From positions 1,619,501-1,683,500 of the forward strand of contig NZ_CP150166.1 of the NCBI RefSeq assembly GCF_037963765.1: a stretch of 64,000 nucleotides of DNA, written 5' to 3'. This DNA comes from Sporosarcina sp. FSL W8-0480. Lineage in GTDB: Bacteria > Bacillota > Bacilli > Bacillales_A > Planococcaceae. Position numbers and translations under genes: made by a program. Shown here in pieces: positions 8,754-18,571 of the stretch. Within the stretch, counting starts at the first letter, position 1. Every line of letters begins with the position of its first letter. The notes beneath the pieces are model-generated. The model had not been told where the DNA came from and ran no database searches. It saw only the letters and a list, made by a program, of their open reading frames with translations.

Positions 8754-9566
8754 TCACTCTTCATATATATTCGAACCGCTGAATATTTCAATCATCTCTT
8801 TGCGTAAATTGTTTGTAATGTTCAGCCTTTCCTTCGGTGGTATTTCATACACATCCGTATTGAAAAGGTAATTTTGCAAATTGATATCTTTAATTAGCAG
8901 TTTTGTATGAAAAATATTGGATTGATAAACGTTTACATCGATGGCATCGTACTTTTGAAGCGTTTCACTATCAATATAATCTTGGATAGATGTCATTTTA
9001 TGGTCCATATATAACTTCTTCCCTTTATTGTCACGTGTAAATCCTCTTACACGGTAATCGGTCGTAATGATATCCGAATCGAAGCTGCCGATTAAGTAAT
9101 CCAAAGCGTTCAATGGGGAAATTTCCCCACAGGTAGATACTTCGATATCGACACGGAAAGTGGCAATTGAATTATCCGGGTGATACTCAGGATACGTATG
9201 GACAGTGACATGGCTTTTATCTAAATGGCCAACAACGGAATCCCGGGTTTTTAAAATATCGATTTCGCCAAGATTACAAGATTCATCTATTACGGCAACT
9301 GGGAGTGACTCCTCTGTAATAAGGATTGTCACACTCGCACCTTGTGGATCATAATCCTGTTTGCTGACATTCAATATTTGTGCACCAATAATTTTGGTAA
9401 CCTCATAAAGAATATTTGTCAAACGCTCAGAATTGTACTGCTCATCGATATAGGCAATATAGTCTTTTTGCTCCCGCTCACTTTTTGCATAGCTCACATC
9501 ATAGATGTTGAAGCTAAGTGTTTTTGTGAGGTTGTTAAAGCCGTACAATTTCAGCTTATTTTCCAA
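8754..9566 (-). CDS. speD: S-adenosylmethionine decarboxylase proenzyme, long (E. coli-like) type
   Basis: A 270-residue pyruvoyl enzyme that supplies decarboxylated SAM for SpeE. It resembles the long enterobacterial SpeD along its whole length ([69 protein letters not shown]). It does not resemble the roughly 126-residue SpeD of B. subtilis. The self-cleavage site is [14 protein letters not shown], with the pyruvoyl serine near residue 118. TTG 9566 is the best start: it lies 11 bases after GGAG and gives an N-terminus like the E. coli one. It is the first gene of the six-gene polyamine operon. Confidence 0.93.
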   Translation of the reverse strand: MENKLKLYGFNNLTKTLSFNIYDVSYAKSEREQKDYIAYIDEQYNSERLTNILYEVTKIIGAQILNVSKQDYDPQGASVTILITEESLPVAVIDESCNLGEIDILKTRDSVVGHLDKSHVTVHTYPEYHPDNSIATFRVDIEVSTCGEISPLNALDYLIGSFDSDIITTDYRVRGFTRDNKGKKLYMDHKMTSIQDYIDSETLQKYDAIDVNVYQSNIFHTKLLIKDINLQNYLFNTDVYEIPPKERLNITNNLRKEMIEIFSGSNIYEE

Positions 9567-9597
9567 CCTGAATATCACTCCTTTTCGTTTTATCCAA

Positions 9598-9624
9598 TTA
9601 GGATATGCAGTATGCACTTCCTAA
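9598..9624 (-). other. Inverted repeat in the polyamine operon leader
   Basis: The arms TTAGGA and TCCTAA, with further pairing of TGC and GCA inside, lie between the predicted transcription start and the speD ribosome site. It could fold in the leader RNA or be a protein site. Its role is unknown. Confidence 0.4.
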
Positions 9625-9646
9625 CTTTAGGTATAAAATCATTCTA

Positions 9647-9674
9647 ATTATAAAGTAAAAAACAGCATCGTCAA
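9647..9674 (-). promoter_or_regulatory. Sigma-A-like promoter of the polyamine operon
   Basis: Read on the minus strand, the -35 TTGACG (9674-9669) and the -10 TATAAT (9652-9647) are 16 bases apart, about 80 bases before the speD start. Confidence 0.75.
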
Positions 9675-9798
9675 GAAAAATTAAATAGCAGTTGAAAAAT
9701 GATTTTCAAGAAAAGTGTGAACATATATTGTAACTATTAACGTTATAATATTTTCATCAACAATACAAGCAAAAATAACTTTCAAAAGTGGGAGTAAA

Positions 9799-9824
9799 GC
9801 CGGTTAAATGCTTATTCATTTAGC
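9799..9824. other. Hairpin in the divergent region between speD and prkA
   Basis: CGGTTAAATG and CATTTAGCCG form a ten-pair stem with one G-U pair around a six-base loop. There is no T run, so it is not a normal terminator. The rest of 9675-9841 is AT-rich and shows nothing else I can name. Confidence 0.4.
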
Positions 9825-9841
9825 CGCATAGTTTTGTAAGT

Positions 9842-9871
9842 TTCATTTTAATGAGTTCTGCTGCATACAAT
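9842..9871 (+). promoter_or_regulatory. Sigma-E-like promoter of prkA
   Basis: TTCATTTT (-35) and CATACAAT (-10) are separated by 14 bases, matching the mother-cell sigma-E pattern. They lie 34 bases before the prkA start. The B. subtilis prkA gene is known to be expressed under sigma-E. Confidence 0.7.
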
Positions 9872-9904
9872 GGTTGAAACCACGCCCTGAATGGAGGGAA
9901 ATGA

Positions 9905-11800
9905 ATGGATATATTGCGGAAAGTCGAACACTTCCGTGAAGAGGAAAACAGGTTGAAGTGGGAAGGCACCTTTGAAGAGTATTTGAACATTTTAAAAGTT
10001 CGTAAGGAAGTTGCGCAAACTGCTCATTCTCGTGTGTATGAAATGATTAAAAGCCATGGGGAAACAAAAGTAAATGGTCACTCTAAATTCAACTTTTTTG
10101 ACGATGAAATTTATGGGCTTGAAGATACAATCGAGCGATTGGTCAATGAATATTTTCATCCGGCAGCTAAACGTCTTGATGTTAGAAAGAGAATCCTATT
10201 GCTAATGGGGCCGGTCAGTGGAGGAAAGTCGACCATTGTGACGCTGTTAAAACGTGGGTTGGAACAATTTTCAAAAACGGATGAAGGTGCTGTGTATGCC
10301 ATTAAAGGCTGCCCGATGCATGAAGACCCGCTGCATCTGATTCCTGAGCATTTAAGAGATGACTTTTATGAGGAATTCGGAATACGAATTGAAGGCAGTC
10401 TTTCTCCATTAAACACGATGCGCCTTGAAAAGGAATACGGTGGGCGGATTGAGGATGTATTAATAGAAAGGATTTTCTTTTCAGAGGATAAAAGGGTTGG
10501 AATAGGAACATTTACTCCGTCCGATCCGAAATCCCAGGATATTGCCGATTTAACAGGAAGTATCGATTTCTCTACGATTGCTGAATACGGATCCGAATCT
10601 GATCCACGTGCATATCGATTTGATGGTGAACTGAATAAAGCGAATCGTGGAATGATGGAGTTTCAAGAGATGTTGAAGTTGGATGAGAAATTTTTATGGC
10701 ATCTCCTGTCCTTGACCCAGGAGGGGAACTTCAAAGCTGGTCGATTTGCGTTAATAAGCGCAGATGAATTAATCGTTGCTCATACGAATGAAACAGAATA
10801 TCGGGCTTTCATTTCCAATAAAAAGAACGAAGCACTTCATTCGCGAATTATCGTCATGCCGATTCCGTATAACTTGAAAGTAAGCCAAGAGGAGAAAATA
10901 TATGAAAAGATGATCCGGGAAAGTGATATGTCCCATGTTCATATAGCACCACATGCCCTTAGGGTGGCTGCCATTTTTTCTGTATTGACGAGGTTAAAAG
11001 TTTCGAAAAAACAAGGAATCGATATCGTGAAGAAAATGCGACTATACGATGGTGAAAACGTTGAGGGCTTTAATCTCGCGGATTTGGAAGAGTTGAAAAA
11101 AGAATACCCGAACGAAGGAATGGATGGAATTGACCCGAGATATGTCATTAACCGGATTTCATCCGCCATCATTCGTAAAGAAGTAGATGCCATCAATGCG
11201 CTTGACGTGCTGCGTGCCCTAAAAGAAGGATTGGATCAGCATGCATCTATATCCAAGGAAGATAAGGAAGAGTATTTGAATTATATTTCCATTGCTCGTA
11301 AGGAATATGATGAAATTGCTAAGAAGGAAGTTCAGAAAGCTTTTGTCTATTCGTATGAAGAATCTGCCAAGACAATGATGGATAATTACCTCGATAACGT
11401 GGAGGCATTTTGCAATAAACATAAATTAAAAGATCCGCTCACTGGCGAGGAAATGAATCCAGATGAAAAGCTAATGCGTTCTATCGAAGAACAAATAGGA
11501 ATTTCAGAGAATGCGAAAAGAGCTTTCCGTGAAGAAATTCTTATCCGGATCTCGGCATATGCAAGGAAGGGCAAGCGATTCGAATACAAATCGCATGAGC
11601 GGTTACGAGAGGCTATCCAAAAGAAATTATTTGCGGATTTGAAGGACGTCGTGAAAATTACTACCTCATCCACAATGCCTGACGAAACACAATTGAAGAA
11701 AATCAATGAAGTCGTCACCAGGTTGATTGATGAATATGGCTATAATTCAGTTTCTGCAAATGAATTACTACGTTATGTCGGAAGCCTTCTAAACCGTTAA
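9905..11800 (+). CDS. prkA: PrkA family serine protein kinase / AAA+ protein, sporulation-associated
   Basis: A 631-residue cytosolic AAA+ protein of the PrkA family, in Bacillus linked to sporulation. The Walker A loop GPVSGGKST lies near residue 105. PrkA-specific blocks follow (GCPMHEDPLHLIPEH, GRFALISADELIVAHTNE, SRIIVMPIPYNLK), and the C-terminal kinase-like region runs to residue 631. Length and ends match the family. The start ATG 9905 follows GGAGGG. Genes for YhbH and SpoVR follow directly, a conserved trio. Protein kinase activity is reported for the family, and some studies favour a protease-like role. Confidence 0.95.
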   Translation: MDILRKVEHFREEENRLKWEGTFEEYLNILKVRKEVAQTAHSRVYEMIKSHGETKVNGHSKFNFFDDEIYGLEDTIERLVNEYFHPAAKRLDVRKRILLLMGPVSGGKSTIVTLLKRGLEQFSKTDEGAVYAIKGCPMHEDPLHLIPEHLRDDFYEEFGIRIEGSLSPLNTMRLEKEYGGRIEDVLIERIFFSEDKRVGIGTFTPSDPKSQDIADLTGSIDFSTIAEYGSESDPRAYRFDGELNKANRGMMEFQEMLKLDEKFLWHLLSLTQEGNFKAGRFALISADELIVAHTNETEYRAFISNKKNEALHSRIIVMPIPYNLKVSQEEKIYEKMIRESDMSHVHIAPHALRVAAIFSVLTRLKVSKKQGIDIVKKMRLYDGENVEGFNLADLEELKKEYPNEGMDGIDPRYVINRISSAIIRKEVDAINALDVLRALKEGLDQHASISKEDKEEYLNYISIARKEYDEIAKKEVQKAFVYSYEESAKTMMDNYLDNVEAFCNKHKLKDPLTGEEMNPDEKLMRSIEEQIGISENAKRAFREEILIRISAYARKGKRFEYKSHERLREAIQKKLFADLKDVVKITTSSTMPDETQLKKINEVVTRLIDEYGYNSVSANELLRYVGSLLNR

Positions 11801-11805
11801 TAGGT

Positions 11806-11835
11806 TTCAATAACCCGCCAGTCGTTGCATATACT
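11806..11835 (+). promoter_or_regulatory. Possible sigma-E promoter of yhbH
   Basis: TTCAATAA and CATATACT are spaced 14 bases apart, 35 bases before the yhbH start. The -10 fits sigma-E well and the -35 only partly. Confidence 0.45.
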
Positions 11836-11869
11836 AAAAAAATGAGTGGACTGGGGTAGGTGACTAAAA

Positions 11870-13027
11870 TTGCATGACAATCAAAACGAGTCTTTTGTCG
11901 TCTCTCAGGAAGATTGGACGCTTCACCGAAAAGGATACCAGGATCAAAAACGCCATATGGATAAAGTGAAAAAAGCGATTCATAGCAATTTACCTGAATT
12001 GATCAGCGAAGAAAGCATTGTTATGTCGGACGGCAAAGAGATTATCAAAATACCAATACGGTCGTTAGATGAATATAGAATCCGATACAATCACGATAAG
12101 TCTAAGCATGTCGGGCAAGGCGATGGAAAGAGCCAGGTGGGTGACGTTGTTGCAAGTGATGGAAAACAGGGCAACGGAAAAGGAAAACAGGCGGGTGATC
12201 AGCCGGGCAAGGACTTTTACGAGGCTGAAGTATCTATTGCTGAAATAGAAGAGGCTTTATTCAAGGAATTGGAATTGCCAAATCTTGAACAACGTGAACA
12301 GGTGGATATTACCGATGAGTCTATCACCTTCAATGACATAAGAAAGAAAGGATTAATCGGAAATATTGATAAAAAAAGAACAATTATTGCAGCGTTTAAA
12401 CGGAATGCAATGGAAGGCAAATCGGGAATTATGCCAATCTATAATGATGATTTGCGGTTTAAAACTTGGGATGAAGTAACAAAGCCGCAGTCAAGTGCAG
12501 TCGTTCTGATGATGATGGATACAAGTGCTTCTATGGGAACCTTTGAAAAGTATATGGCAAGAAGCTTCTATTTTTGGATGACGAAGTTTCTACGCACGAA
12601 ATATGAAAAGGTGGAAATTGAATTCATCGCCCATCACACGATTGCGAGAGTGGTATCAGAAACAGATTTCTTTTCCAAAGGTGAAAGTGGAGGGACAATT
12701 TGCTCGACCGCATATGAAAAAGCGCTCGAGCTCATTTCCAAAAAATACAACCCGACTCGCTTTAATATTTATCCATTCCATTTCTCAGATGGTGAAAATA
12801 TGTCATCCGATAACGGGAAATGTCTATCGTTAGTGAATGAGTTGATGGCAGTCTCAAATATGTTCGGTTATGGGGAAGTGAATGCCCATAGCCGATATTC
12901 AACACTGATGAATACGTACAATAAAATAGAAGATCCGAAATTCCGTCATTATGTGTTAAAAGATAATAAAGATGTTTACCATGCATTGAAGAAGTTTTTC
13001 CACAAGCGTCAGGAGGGGGCCGAATGA
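11870..13027 (+). CDS. yhbH: Sporulation protein YhbH (UPF0229, VWA-like)
   Basis: A 385-residue protein of the YhbH/YeaH family, found together with PrkA and SpoVR across bacteria. A basic, glycine- and lysine-rich linker near residues 80-118 precedes a von Willebrand A-like domain. Its metal-site motif [10 protein letters not shown] lies near residue 215, with [13 protein letters not shown] and [10 protein letters not shown] further on. Translation begins at TTG 11870, seven bases after AGGTG. It overlaps spoVR by four bases (ATGA). In B. subtilis it is a mother-cell gene; its molecular role is not settled. Confidence 0.93.
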   Translation: MHDNQNESFVVSQEDWTLHRKGYQDQKRHMDKVKKAIHSNLPELISEESIVMSDGKEIIKIPIRSLDEYRIRYNHDKSKHVGQGDGKSQVGDVVASDGKQGNGKGKQAGDQPGKDFYEAEVSIAEIEEALFKELELPNLEQREQVDITDESITFNDIRKKGLIGNIDKKRTIIAAFKRNAMEGKSGIMPIYNDDLRFKTWDEVTKPQSSAVVLMMMDTSASMGTFEKYMARSFYFWMTKFLRTKYEKVEIEFIAHHTIARVVSETDFFSKGESGGTICSTAYEKALELISKKYNPTRFNIYPFHFSDGENMSSDNGKCLSLVNELMAVSNMFGYGEVNAHSRYSTLMNTYNKIEDPKFRHYVLKDNKDVYHALKKFFHKRQEGAE

Positions 13028-14430
13028 CGGACCGAAGAGCACTGCAATATGCGGTTGAAGAAATAACGGAAATAGCAAAAGGGTTCGGCCTGGATTTCTA
13101 TCCGATGCGTTATGAAATCTGTCCAGCAGATATTATTTATACATTTGGTGCTTACGGTATGCCGACGCGGTTCTCTCATTGGAGCTTTGGGAAGCAGTTC
13201 CATAAAATGAAATTGCAATATGATTTAGGGCTGAGTCAGATATACGAATTAGTGATCAATTCAAATCCTTGCTACGCGTTTTTACTTGAAAGTAATACAC
13301 TGATCCAAAATAAGCTGATTATCGCCCACGTGTTAGCCCATTGTGATTTCTTTAAAAATAATGCAAGGTTTGCGAATACGAGACGTGATATGGTCGAAAG
13401 CATGACTGCAACTGCGGAGCGTATAGCAAATTATGAAATGATTTATGGAAAAGACGAGGTTGAACAGTTTTTGGACGCGGTGCTTGCGATTCAGGAACAT
13501 ATCGATCCTTCCCTTGTGAGATGGAGATATGGTAATGAAGAGGTAGAGGAAGAAGAAACGAAACCCGCAATTCGGAAAACCGCATACGACGACCTCTGGG
13601 AAATTGACCATCGTAAACTAACATCGCCCCCTTTGGAAACAACAAGAAAAAGATTCCCTGCTCAGCCTGAAAAGGATATATTGCTTTTCATATTGGAGCA
13701 TAGCCGGGAATTAAAAGAGTGGCAGCGTGATATTTTGACGATGATTCGTGAGGAAATGCTCTATTTCTGGCCACAAATGGAAACGAAAATTATGAATGAA
13801 GGCTGGGCGACATTCTGGCACCAACGGATTCTTAGGGAAATGGACTTGACAGCAGATGAAACAATCGAATTTGCCAAACTGAATGCGAATGTAATTCAGC
13901 CGTCAAGAACATCCATTAATCCATATTACTTGGGACTGAAGATTTTCGAGGATATTGAACGCCGATACGATAATCCTACCAAAGAAATGATGGAGTTTGG
14001 GGTGACTCCAAATTCTGGTAGGGAAAAAATGTTTGAAGTTAGGGAAATGGATTCCGATATTTCATTCATAAGGAACTACTTGACAAAGGATATCGTTCAA
14101 CAGGAAGACATGTATGTATTCGAGAAAAAAGGAAGTTATTATAAAATATCAGATAAAGAGTATCGAAATGTGCAAGATCGGTTGATCGCCCAGCGGGTCA
14201 ATTGTGGATTTCCTTACATCCTCGTCCATGATGGAGACTACGTTCGAAATGGTGAGCTGTATCTGGTGCATAAGTTTGAAGGAACGGAATTAGATGTCCC
14301 CTATTTGGAGAATGTCCTTCCTTATGTTCATCAATTATGGGGCCGTATCGTCCACTTGGAGACGTATATCGATTCTAAACAAATCGTGTTCTCATATGAT
14401 GGGAAAAAGGTTCATAGAAGATATGCATAA
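13024..14430 (+). CDS. spoVR: Stage V sporulation protein R
   Basis: A 468-residue SpoVR family protein, needed in B. subtilis for normal spore cortex formation. Family marks are the N-terminal [35 protein letters not shown], the histidine-rich [13 protein letters not shown] and [13 protein letters not shown] with HxxH-like spacing. The start ATG 13024 overlaps the yhbH stop, showing coupling, and a terminator follows. Biochemical activity of the family is unknown. Confidence 0.95.
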   Translation: MTDRRALQYAVEEITEIAKGFGLDFYPMRYEICPADIIYTFGAYGMPTRFSHWSFGKQFHKMKLQYDLGLSQIYELVINSNPCYAFLLESNTLIQNKLIIAHVLAHCDFFKNNARFANTRRDMVESMTATAERIANYEMIYGKDEVEQFLDAVLAIQEHIDPSLVRWRYGNEEVEEEETKPAIRKTAYDDLWEIDHRKLTSPPLETTRKRFPAQPEKDILLFILEHSRELKEWQRDILTMIREEMLYFWPQMETKIMNEGWATFWHQRILREMDLTADETIEFAKLNANVIQPSRTSINPYYLGLKIFEDIERRYDNPTKEMMEFGVTPNSGREKMFEVREMDSDISFIRNYLTKDIVQQEDMYVFEKKGSYYKISDKEYRNVQDRLIAQRVNCGFPYILVHDGDYVRNGELYLVHKFEGTELDVPYLENVLPYVHQLWGRIVHLETYIDSKQIVFSYDGKKVHRRYA

Positions 14431-14441
14431 GGGGAATATGG

Positions 14442-14479
14442 CCGTCGCATTGGATATGTTGTCCATGCGGCGGATTTTT
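14442..14479 (+). terminator. Terminator of the prkA-yhbH-spoVR group
   Basis: CCGTCGCATTGGA pairs with TCCATGCGGCGG and is followed by ATTTTTA, 11 bases after spoVR. Confidence 0.85.
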
Positions 14480-14506
14480 AGTGTGGAGCTTGTAGGTCGA
14501 AAGTAA

Positions 14507-14631
14507 TGAAATGACAATATATCGTGGGAAATGATCGATAAGTGCCGGGAAATAATCGATATCCTATCCATATTGATCGATATAAAGCGGGAAATAATCG
14601 ATAAAACTTAGGAAATGATCGATAACTTTAT
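14507..14631. repeat. Tandem 21-bp repeat array A (core GGAAATRATCGATA)
   Basis: Five units begin at 14527, 14548, 14569 (degenerate), 14590 and 14611, exactly 21 bases apart, with a weaker unit before them at 14507. Each contains a palindromic ATCGAT core. The array fills the gap between the spoVR terminator and the next gene. No protein is encoded. Confidence 0.85.
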
Positions 14632-14722
14632 GTGAAGGTCATTCATGAAGAATAATTATGTAATTCTATTATTCTGCAATCTAAGGTAAACTTAATAGAA
14701 ATGGGGCAAAAGGAGCTTGAAA

Positions 14723-15628
14723 ATGGATATACCACATGTATTTCAGGAGAAAATAATAAACTGCTTCGGTATCCCAGGTGAAACATGGTTGCACGCTTTG
14801 GGAGCAAAAACAAAAGAAATAGCGAAGAAGTGGGGCCTGATACTTGAGAGCCCAGTAAATAATCTTTCCTATAACTATGTCATCAATGTCAAAGACAAAA
14901 ATAATAACGAATACATACTCAAAATGGGTTTGCCGGGTTTTGATTTTCAGAATGAAGTAAGGACGGTTCAACATTACGACGGTAATGGATGTGCAAAAGT
15001 GATTCAATCGGATCTGGAAATCGGTGCGATGCTACTTGAAAAGTTGCAACCTGGTAAGATGCTTTCTGCAATTGAGGACGAAGAAGTTGTTATCAAGACG
15101 TTCTGCGAAGTCTGGAAATCTATCCGCCGGCCACTCCCAGAGACAGGCGAATATCCGACGATAACGAACTGGGCATCAGCATTTTCGAATTACCGTAAAA
15201 TGTTCCCGACAAATGATGGACCAATTCCAACAGAACGTGTAAATATGGCTGAAACGTATATAGAAGAAATCATGCAATCTTCAACCAAAATTCAACTATT
15301 GCATGGCGACCTGCACCATGAAAATATTCTATATTCCACTGAACGAGGCTGGTTGGCAATTGACCCGAAAGGTGTGGGAGGCGATTCACACTTTGACCTT
15401 GTTTCATTCATGATCAATCATCTATTTACTAAACCCAATCCAAAAGAGCTGTTAAGGCTTCGGGTCGAAACAATCTCGGAACAATTGGATTTGAACCGTG
15501 AAAGACTGTTAGAAGCGGCAATTGGAATGTCGACGTTATATGCATGTTGGGGTGTTGAGGATAAAGATCCCGATTGGAAGGGTACTTACCAATGTGTATT
15601 ATGGTTTGATGAATTCTTACGTGCGTAA
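14723..15628 (+). CDS. APH(6)/hydroxyurea-resistance family phosphotransferase
   Basis: A 301-residue kinase-like protein of the APH_6_hur family (streptomycin 6-phosphotransferase and hydroxyurea resistance relatives). The catalytic loop LLHGDLHHENILY lies near residue 195. The metal-binding WLAIDPKGVGGDSHFD follows, and an upstream TITNWASAF segment is also family-like. ATG 14723 is preferred, seven bases after AGGAG. Members phosphorylate aminoglycosides or other hydroxylated small molecules in the cytosol; a chromosomal, stand-alone copy may have another substrate. It is monocistronic, just after repeat array A. Confidence 0.82.
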   Translation: MDIPHVFQEKIINCFGIPGETWLHALGAKTKEIAKKWGLILESPVNNLSYNYVINVKDKNNNEYILKMGLPGFDFQNEVRTVQHYDGNGCAKVIQSDLEIGAMLLEKLQPGKMLSAIEDEEVVIKTFCEVWKSIRRPLPETGEYPTITNWASAFSNYRKMFPTNDGPIPTERVNMAETYIEEIMQSSTKIQLLHGDLHHENILYSTERGWLAIDPKGVGGDSHFDLVSFMINHLFTKPNPKELLRLRVETISEQLDLNRERLLEAAIGMSTLYACWGVEDKDPDWKGTYQCVLWFDEFLRA

Positions 15629-15754
15629 ATCAAGTTAAACCTTACCCGCTATCACTTTTCACGACATCGATATAGGGGTATTGATTAATGTACTGAAACT
15701 TAACCACATACTAACCGTATTATAGACAGAAATAAAAACGGGAAGGTGATCCGA

Positions 15755-16762
15755 ATGGAAAAGCAATGGATGTCAAATGAAGAGTTTGACCGAATCTTTG
15801 ACGAGAAATCATCCGAAATCAACGAACAATTAGAAAGTGAAATTCTGATTGCGATGATTGGTGATGTCAATGCGGGTAAATCATCTACCATCAATCGACT
15901 AATGGGGGCTGAAGTTGCCGAGGTTGGTGCAAAGCCCGGTGAAACAATCGAAATCAGGAAATTCGTTTTTAAGGAAAAAATCATTTTCGTCGATACACCT
16001 GGATTGGACGATATTTATAGTGAGCATTCCGCCGAAACAATGAAGTTTTATAAACAGGCAGACCTAATTTTATTCTTTCTGAATGCAGCGGGAACTGTAT
16101 TATCAGAAACGGAACTTAAATCACTAAAGAAAATTGCTAAAGTGAATAATGATATAATCCTTGTGTTGAATAAAATAGACGCAGCGGATGATATCGCAGG
16201 TTTGGTAAAATATGTCGGGGACCATACGGATTATAACTATCCGATCACCCCGATATCTTCGCGTACCGGAGAGAATATCGGCTTGCTTCAAAAAGAAGTG
16301 CTTGAATTACTTGAGACGAAAAAAAAAGACATTTTAATGGCAACTAATATGGCCGATAAATCAGCGATTGCAAATCGTTGGATATTGGGAGCTGGGGCTT
16401 CTGCCGCGGCCATCGGGGCAGTGCCGATACCCGGCTCGGATTTTGTCCCTCTTACTGCTTTACAGGTAAGCTTGATGTTGAAGCTGTCGACCCTATATGG
16501 CAAAAAAATAACGAAGGACAAGGCGAAGGAACTGATTATCGCCACAATCGTTGGCAATATCGGAAAAACAATCTTTAGGCAAATTATAAAAGTAGTTCCA
16601 GGAGCCGGAATGGTTGCAGGAGCGAGCGTAGCTGGTGGAATGACAATCGCGCTTGGACATGCCGTGAAATACGCATACGAAAACGGTATCGACTTAACAC
16701 CAAAATCATTAAAACCGATCTACCAAATGTATCTCAAAAAAGCCTCCAAAAATAAGGAATAA
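15755..16762 (+). CDS. Era/YcjF-like GTPase with DUF697 domain
   Basis: A 335-residue protein. The N-terminal GTPase domain has all motifs: G1 GDVNAGKSS, G3 DTPGLDD, G4 LNKID and G5 SSRTG. The C-terminal half is a DUF697-type region with glycine-rich hydrophobic segments (LGAGASAAAIGAVPIPGSD and VPGAGMVAGASVAGGM) that probably insert into or touch the membrane. ATG 15755 follows GGAAGG by eight bases. Relatives are membrane-associated GTPases of unclear function. It is followed at short distance by nadX and the PAS-MCP gene, possibly one transcript. Confidence 0.85.
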   Translation: MEKQWMSNEEFDRIFDEKSSEINEQLESEILIAMIGDVNAGKSSTINRLMGAEVAEVGAKPGETIEIRKFVFKEKIIFVDTPGLDDIYSEHSAETMKFYKQADLILFFLNAAGTVLSETELKSLKKIAKVNNDIILVLNKIDAADDIAGLVKYVGDHTDYNYPITPISSRTGENIGLLQKEVLELLETKKKDILMATNMADKSAIANRWILGAGASAAAIGAVPIPGSDFVPLTALQVSLMLKLSTLYGKKITKDKAKELIIATIVGNIGKTIFRQIIKVVPGAGMVAGASVAGGMTIALGHAVKYAYENGIDLTPKSLKPIYQMYLKKASKNKE

Positions 16763-16774
16763 CGAAAGAAAGGA

Positions 16775-17575
16775 TTGATTCCAATCAGGATAGGTCTAAT
16801 CGGAAAAGGAAATTTAGGCTTGTTTCTTTTACGAAAACTAAATCAAGATAAAATCTTATCAAACTGTAAGATTGTCTCTATTTTCGATGGAAGAGAAAAA
16901 GCGAGAGACGAACTTTCCATACTTGCAGAAAAGTACGGTTGTGACTCGTTTCAGGATATTCAATCATTCTTAGAATCGGATATCGATATCGTAGTCGAAT
17001 GCGCTACTATTGAAACGGCTACGTTATACGCTTCAGAAATCATTAAAAAGAAAAATCTGATGCTAATCAGCATAGGAGCATTAGCAGATTCTCCTTTTGC
17101 CGATACTTTAAAAGAGAACGCGAAAAAATACGGAAAACGGGTTTACTTACCATCAGGTGCAATTGGTGGATTGGATGCACTGAAGGCGGCAAGATTGGCT
17201 GGTGGATTGGAGTCTGTAACGCTGACAACAAGAAAGCCTGCAAATTCACTCTCCGATGCAATTATTACAAAGGAAGAAATCTTATTCGAAGGAACAGCCC
17301 AAGAAGCTATAAAACTCTTCCCGAAGAATGCAAACGTTGCAATTGTCTTATCTTTAGCTGGACAAGGGGTGGACAAGACAGCTGTCCGGATCATAGCAGA
17401 TCCAGCAGTTATTCAAAATACTCATCAGATTGAAGTAGTTGGTGCTTTCGGAGAGTTCGTCATGACGATTAAAAATAACCCATCTCCAGATAATCCGAAA
17501 ACAAGTCATATTACAGGTTCAAGCATTTTAGCTGCGCTTGCTAATTTGGAAAGTGAAATCGTAATTGGAACATAA
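16775..17575 (+). CDS. nadX: L-aspartate dehydrogenase
   Basis: A 266-residue NAD(P)-dependent enzyme of the aspartate dehydrogenase family, converting L-aspartate to iminoaspartate/oxaloacetate. Marks are the Rossmann loop [10 protein letters not shown] at the very N-terminus, [10 protein letters not shown], the [15 protein letters not shown] block, TTRKP, and the C-terminal [16 protein letters not shown] with the catalytic histidine. The start is odd: TTG 16775 sits only one base after AAAGAAAGG, and ATT 16778 would be better spaced. No nadA or nadC lies nearby, so a role in NAD synthesis is only one option. Confidence 0.85.
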   Translation: MIPIRIGLIGKGNLGLFLLRKLNQDKILSNCKIVSIFDGREKARDELSILAEKYGCDSFQDIQSFLESDIDIVVECATIETATLYASEIIKKKNLMLISIGALADSPFADTLKENAKKYGKRVYLPSGAIGGLDALKAARLAGGLESVTLTTRKPANSLSDAIITKEEILFEGTAQEAIKLFPKNANVAIVLSLAGQGVDKTAVRIIADPAVIQNTHQIEVVGAFGEFVMTIKNNPSPDNPKTSHITGSSILAALANLESEIVIGT

Positions 17576-17594
17576 ACGCAAATGGGGGAACGAG

Positions 17595-18503
17595 ATGAGT
17601 CAGATAAATGAACAAGTTACAGATGATCACGTAGTCAAATCACTTGAAAAGAATCTCGCAATTATTCGATTTGACCTAAATCATAGAATCGCGTTTGTGA
17701 ATGATATATTCGCGAATGCAATGGGGTATACGAAAGAAGAAATGATCGGAATCTCTCATAAGGATTTATGTTTCGATGATTACGCAACAAGTAGGGAATA
17801 CGAATTGTTTTGGAATGAATTGAAGCGTGGCAGTAGCAAACAAGAGAAGGTGGTACGGAAGGACAAGAACGGTAATAAAGTCTGGCTTGAAGCAACGTAT
17901 ATGCCTGTTTTCAGTTCGAATGGGAATAGAGTGATCGGCATTTCAAAAGTCGCTTCAAATATTACTTTTAGGCAGGCCTCCATCACATCGGTCGTTGAAG
18001 AGCTCAGTCATATGGCAGAAGGGTTGACTGAACGAGCGGATATTGGCATTGTACGTAGTAAGGAATTGTTGGCCCTCATCGAAGACATTGCTGATATATC
18101 CCGTACCAATACAAATACCTTAGGCAATTTAGAAACCCATGTTGAAAGCATTCAGTATATCGTAAAGACGATTCGAGAAATTGCAGCTCAAACGAATTTA
18201 CTCGCTTTAAATGCAGCAATTGAAGCGGCAAGGGCGGGCGAGCATGGGCGTGGATTCGATGTCGTTGCAAAAGAAGTAAGGAAATTGTCCGCGAGAGTGG
18301 AAAAATCCATTGTGGAAGTACGAGAAGGGGTAGAAGCAATTACAGCTGAAATCCAAAACATCTCCAAAGGGACGACTTTGGCTGAGGAAAATGTGGACCG
18401 CTGTCAGCAAAGAATCGAAGTGGCAATGGAAGACTTCCTCAAAATTGCATCATCAGCATCTGAACTTGATAAACAGTCGAAAATTGTATCGAGTGTAGTT
18501 TGA
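17595..18503 (+). CDS. Soluble PAS domain methyl-accepting chemotaxis-type signalling protein
   Basis: A 302-residue cytosolic sensor. Residues about 15-130 form a PAS domain ([20 protein letters not shown], a PAC-like [16 protein letters not shown]). Residues 150-300 are a shortened MCP signalling domain with the conserved hairpin tip [20 protein letters not shown] followed by [15 protein letters not shown]. No transmembrane segment is present, so it is an Aer-like or cytoplasmic receptor expected to couple to CheW/CheA. ATG 17595 follows GGGGG. No other chemotaxis gene lies in the window. Confidence 0.88.
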   Translation: MSQINEQVTDDHVVKSLEKNLAIIRFDLNHRIAFVNDIFANAMGYTKEEMIGISHKDLCFDDYATSREYELFWNELKRGSSKQEKVVRKDKNGNKVWLEATYMPVFSSNGNRVIGISKVASNITFRQASITSVVEELSHMAEGLTERADIGIVRSKELLALIEDIADISRTNTNTLGNLETHVESIQYIVKTIREIAAQTNLLALNAAIEAARAGEHGRGFDVVAKEVRKLSARVEKSIVEVREGVEAITAEIQNISKGTTLAEENVDRCQQRIEVAMEDFLKIASSASELDKQSKIVSSVV

Positions 18504-18517
18504 GTTTAAACGTTAAC

Positions 18518-18570
18518 AAGAAGGTGAAGGAATTGTTCAACAGAACAGAAATCCTTCACCTTCTTATTCA
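18518..18570. terminator. Bidirectional terminator between convergent genes
   Basis: AAGAAGGTGAAGGA and TCCTTCACCTTCTT make a perfect 14-pair stem between the PAS-MCP gene and the metallopeptidase gene. Confidence 0.88.
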
Positions 18571-18571
18571 A

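Noticed and set aside
9799..9824. Terminator upstream of prkA
   Set aside because: The stem is good but there is no T run on either strand.
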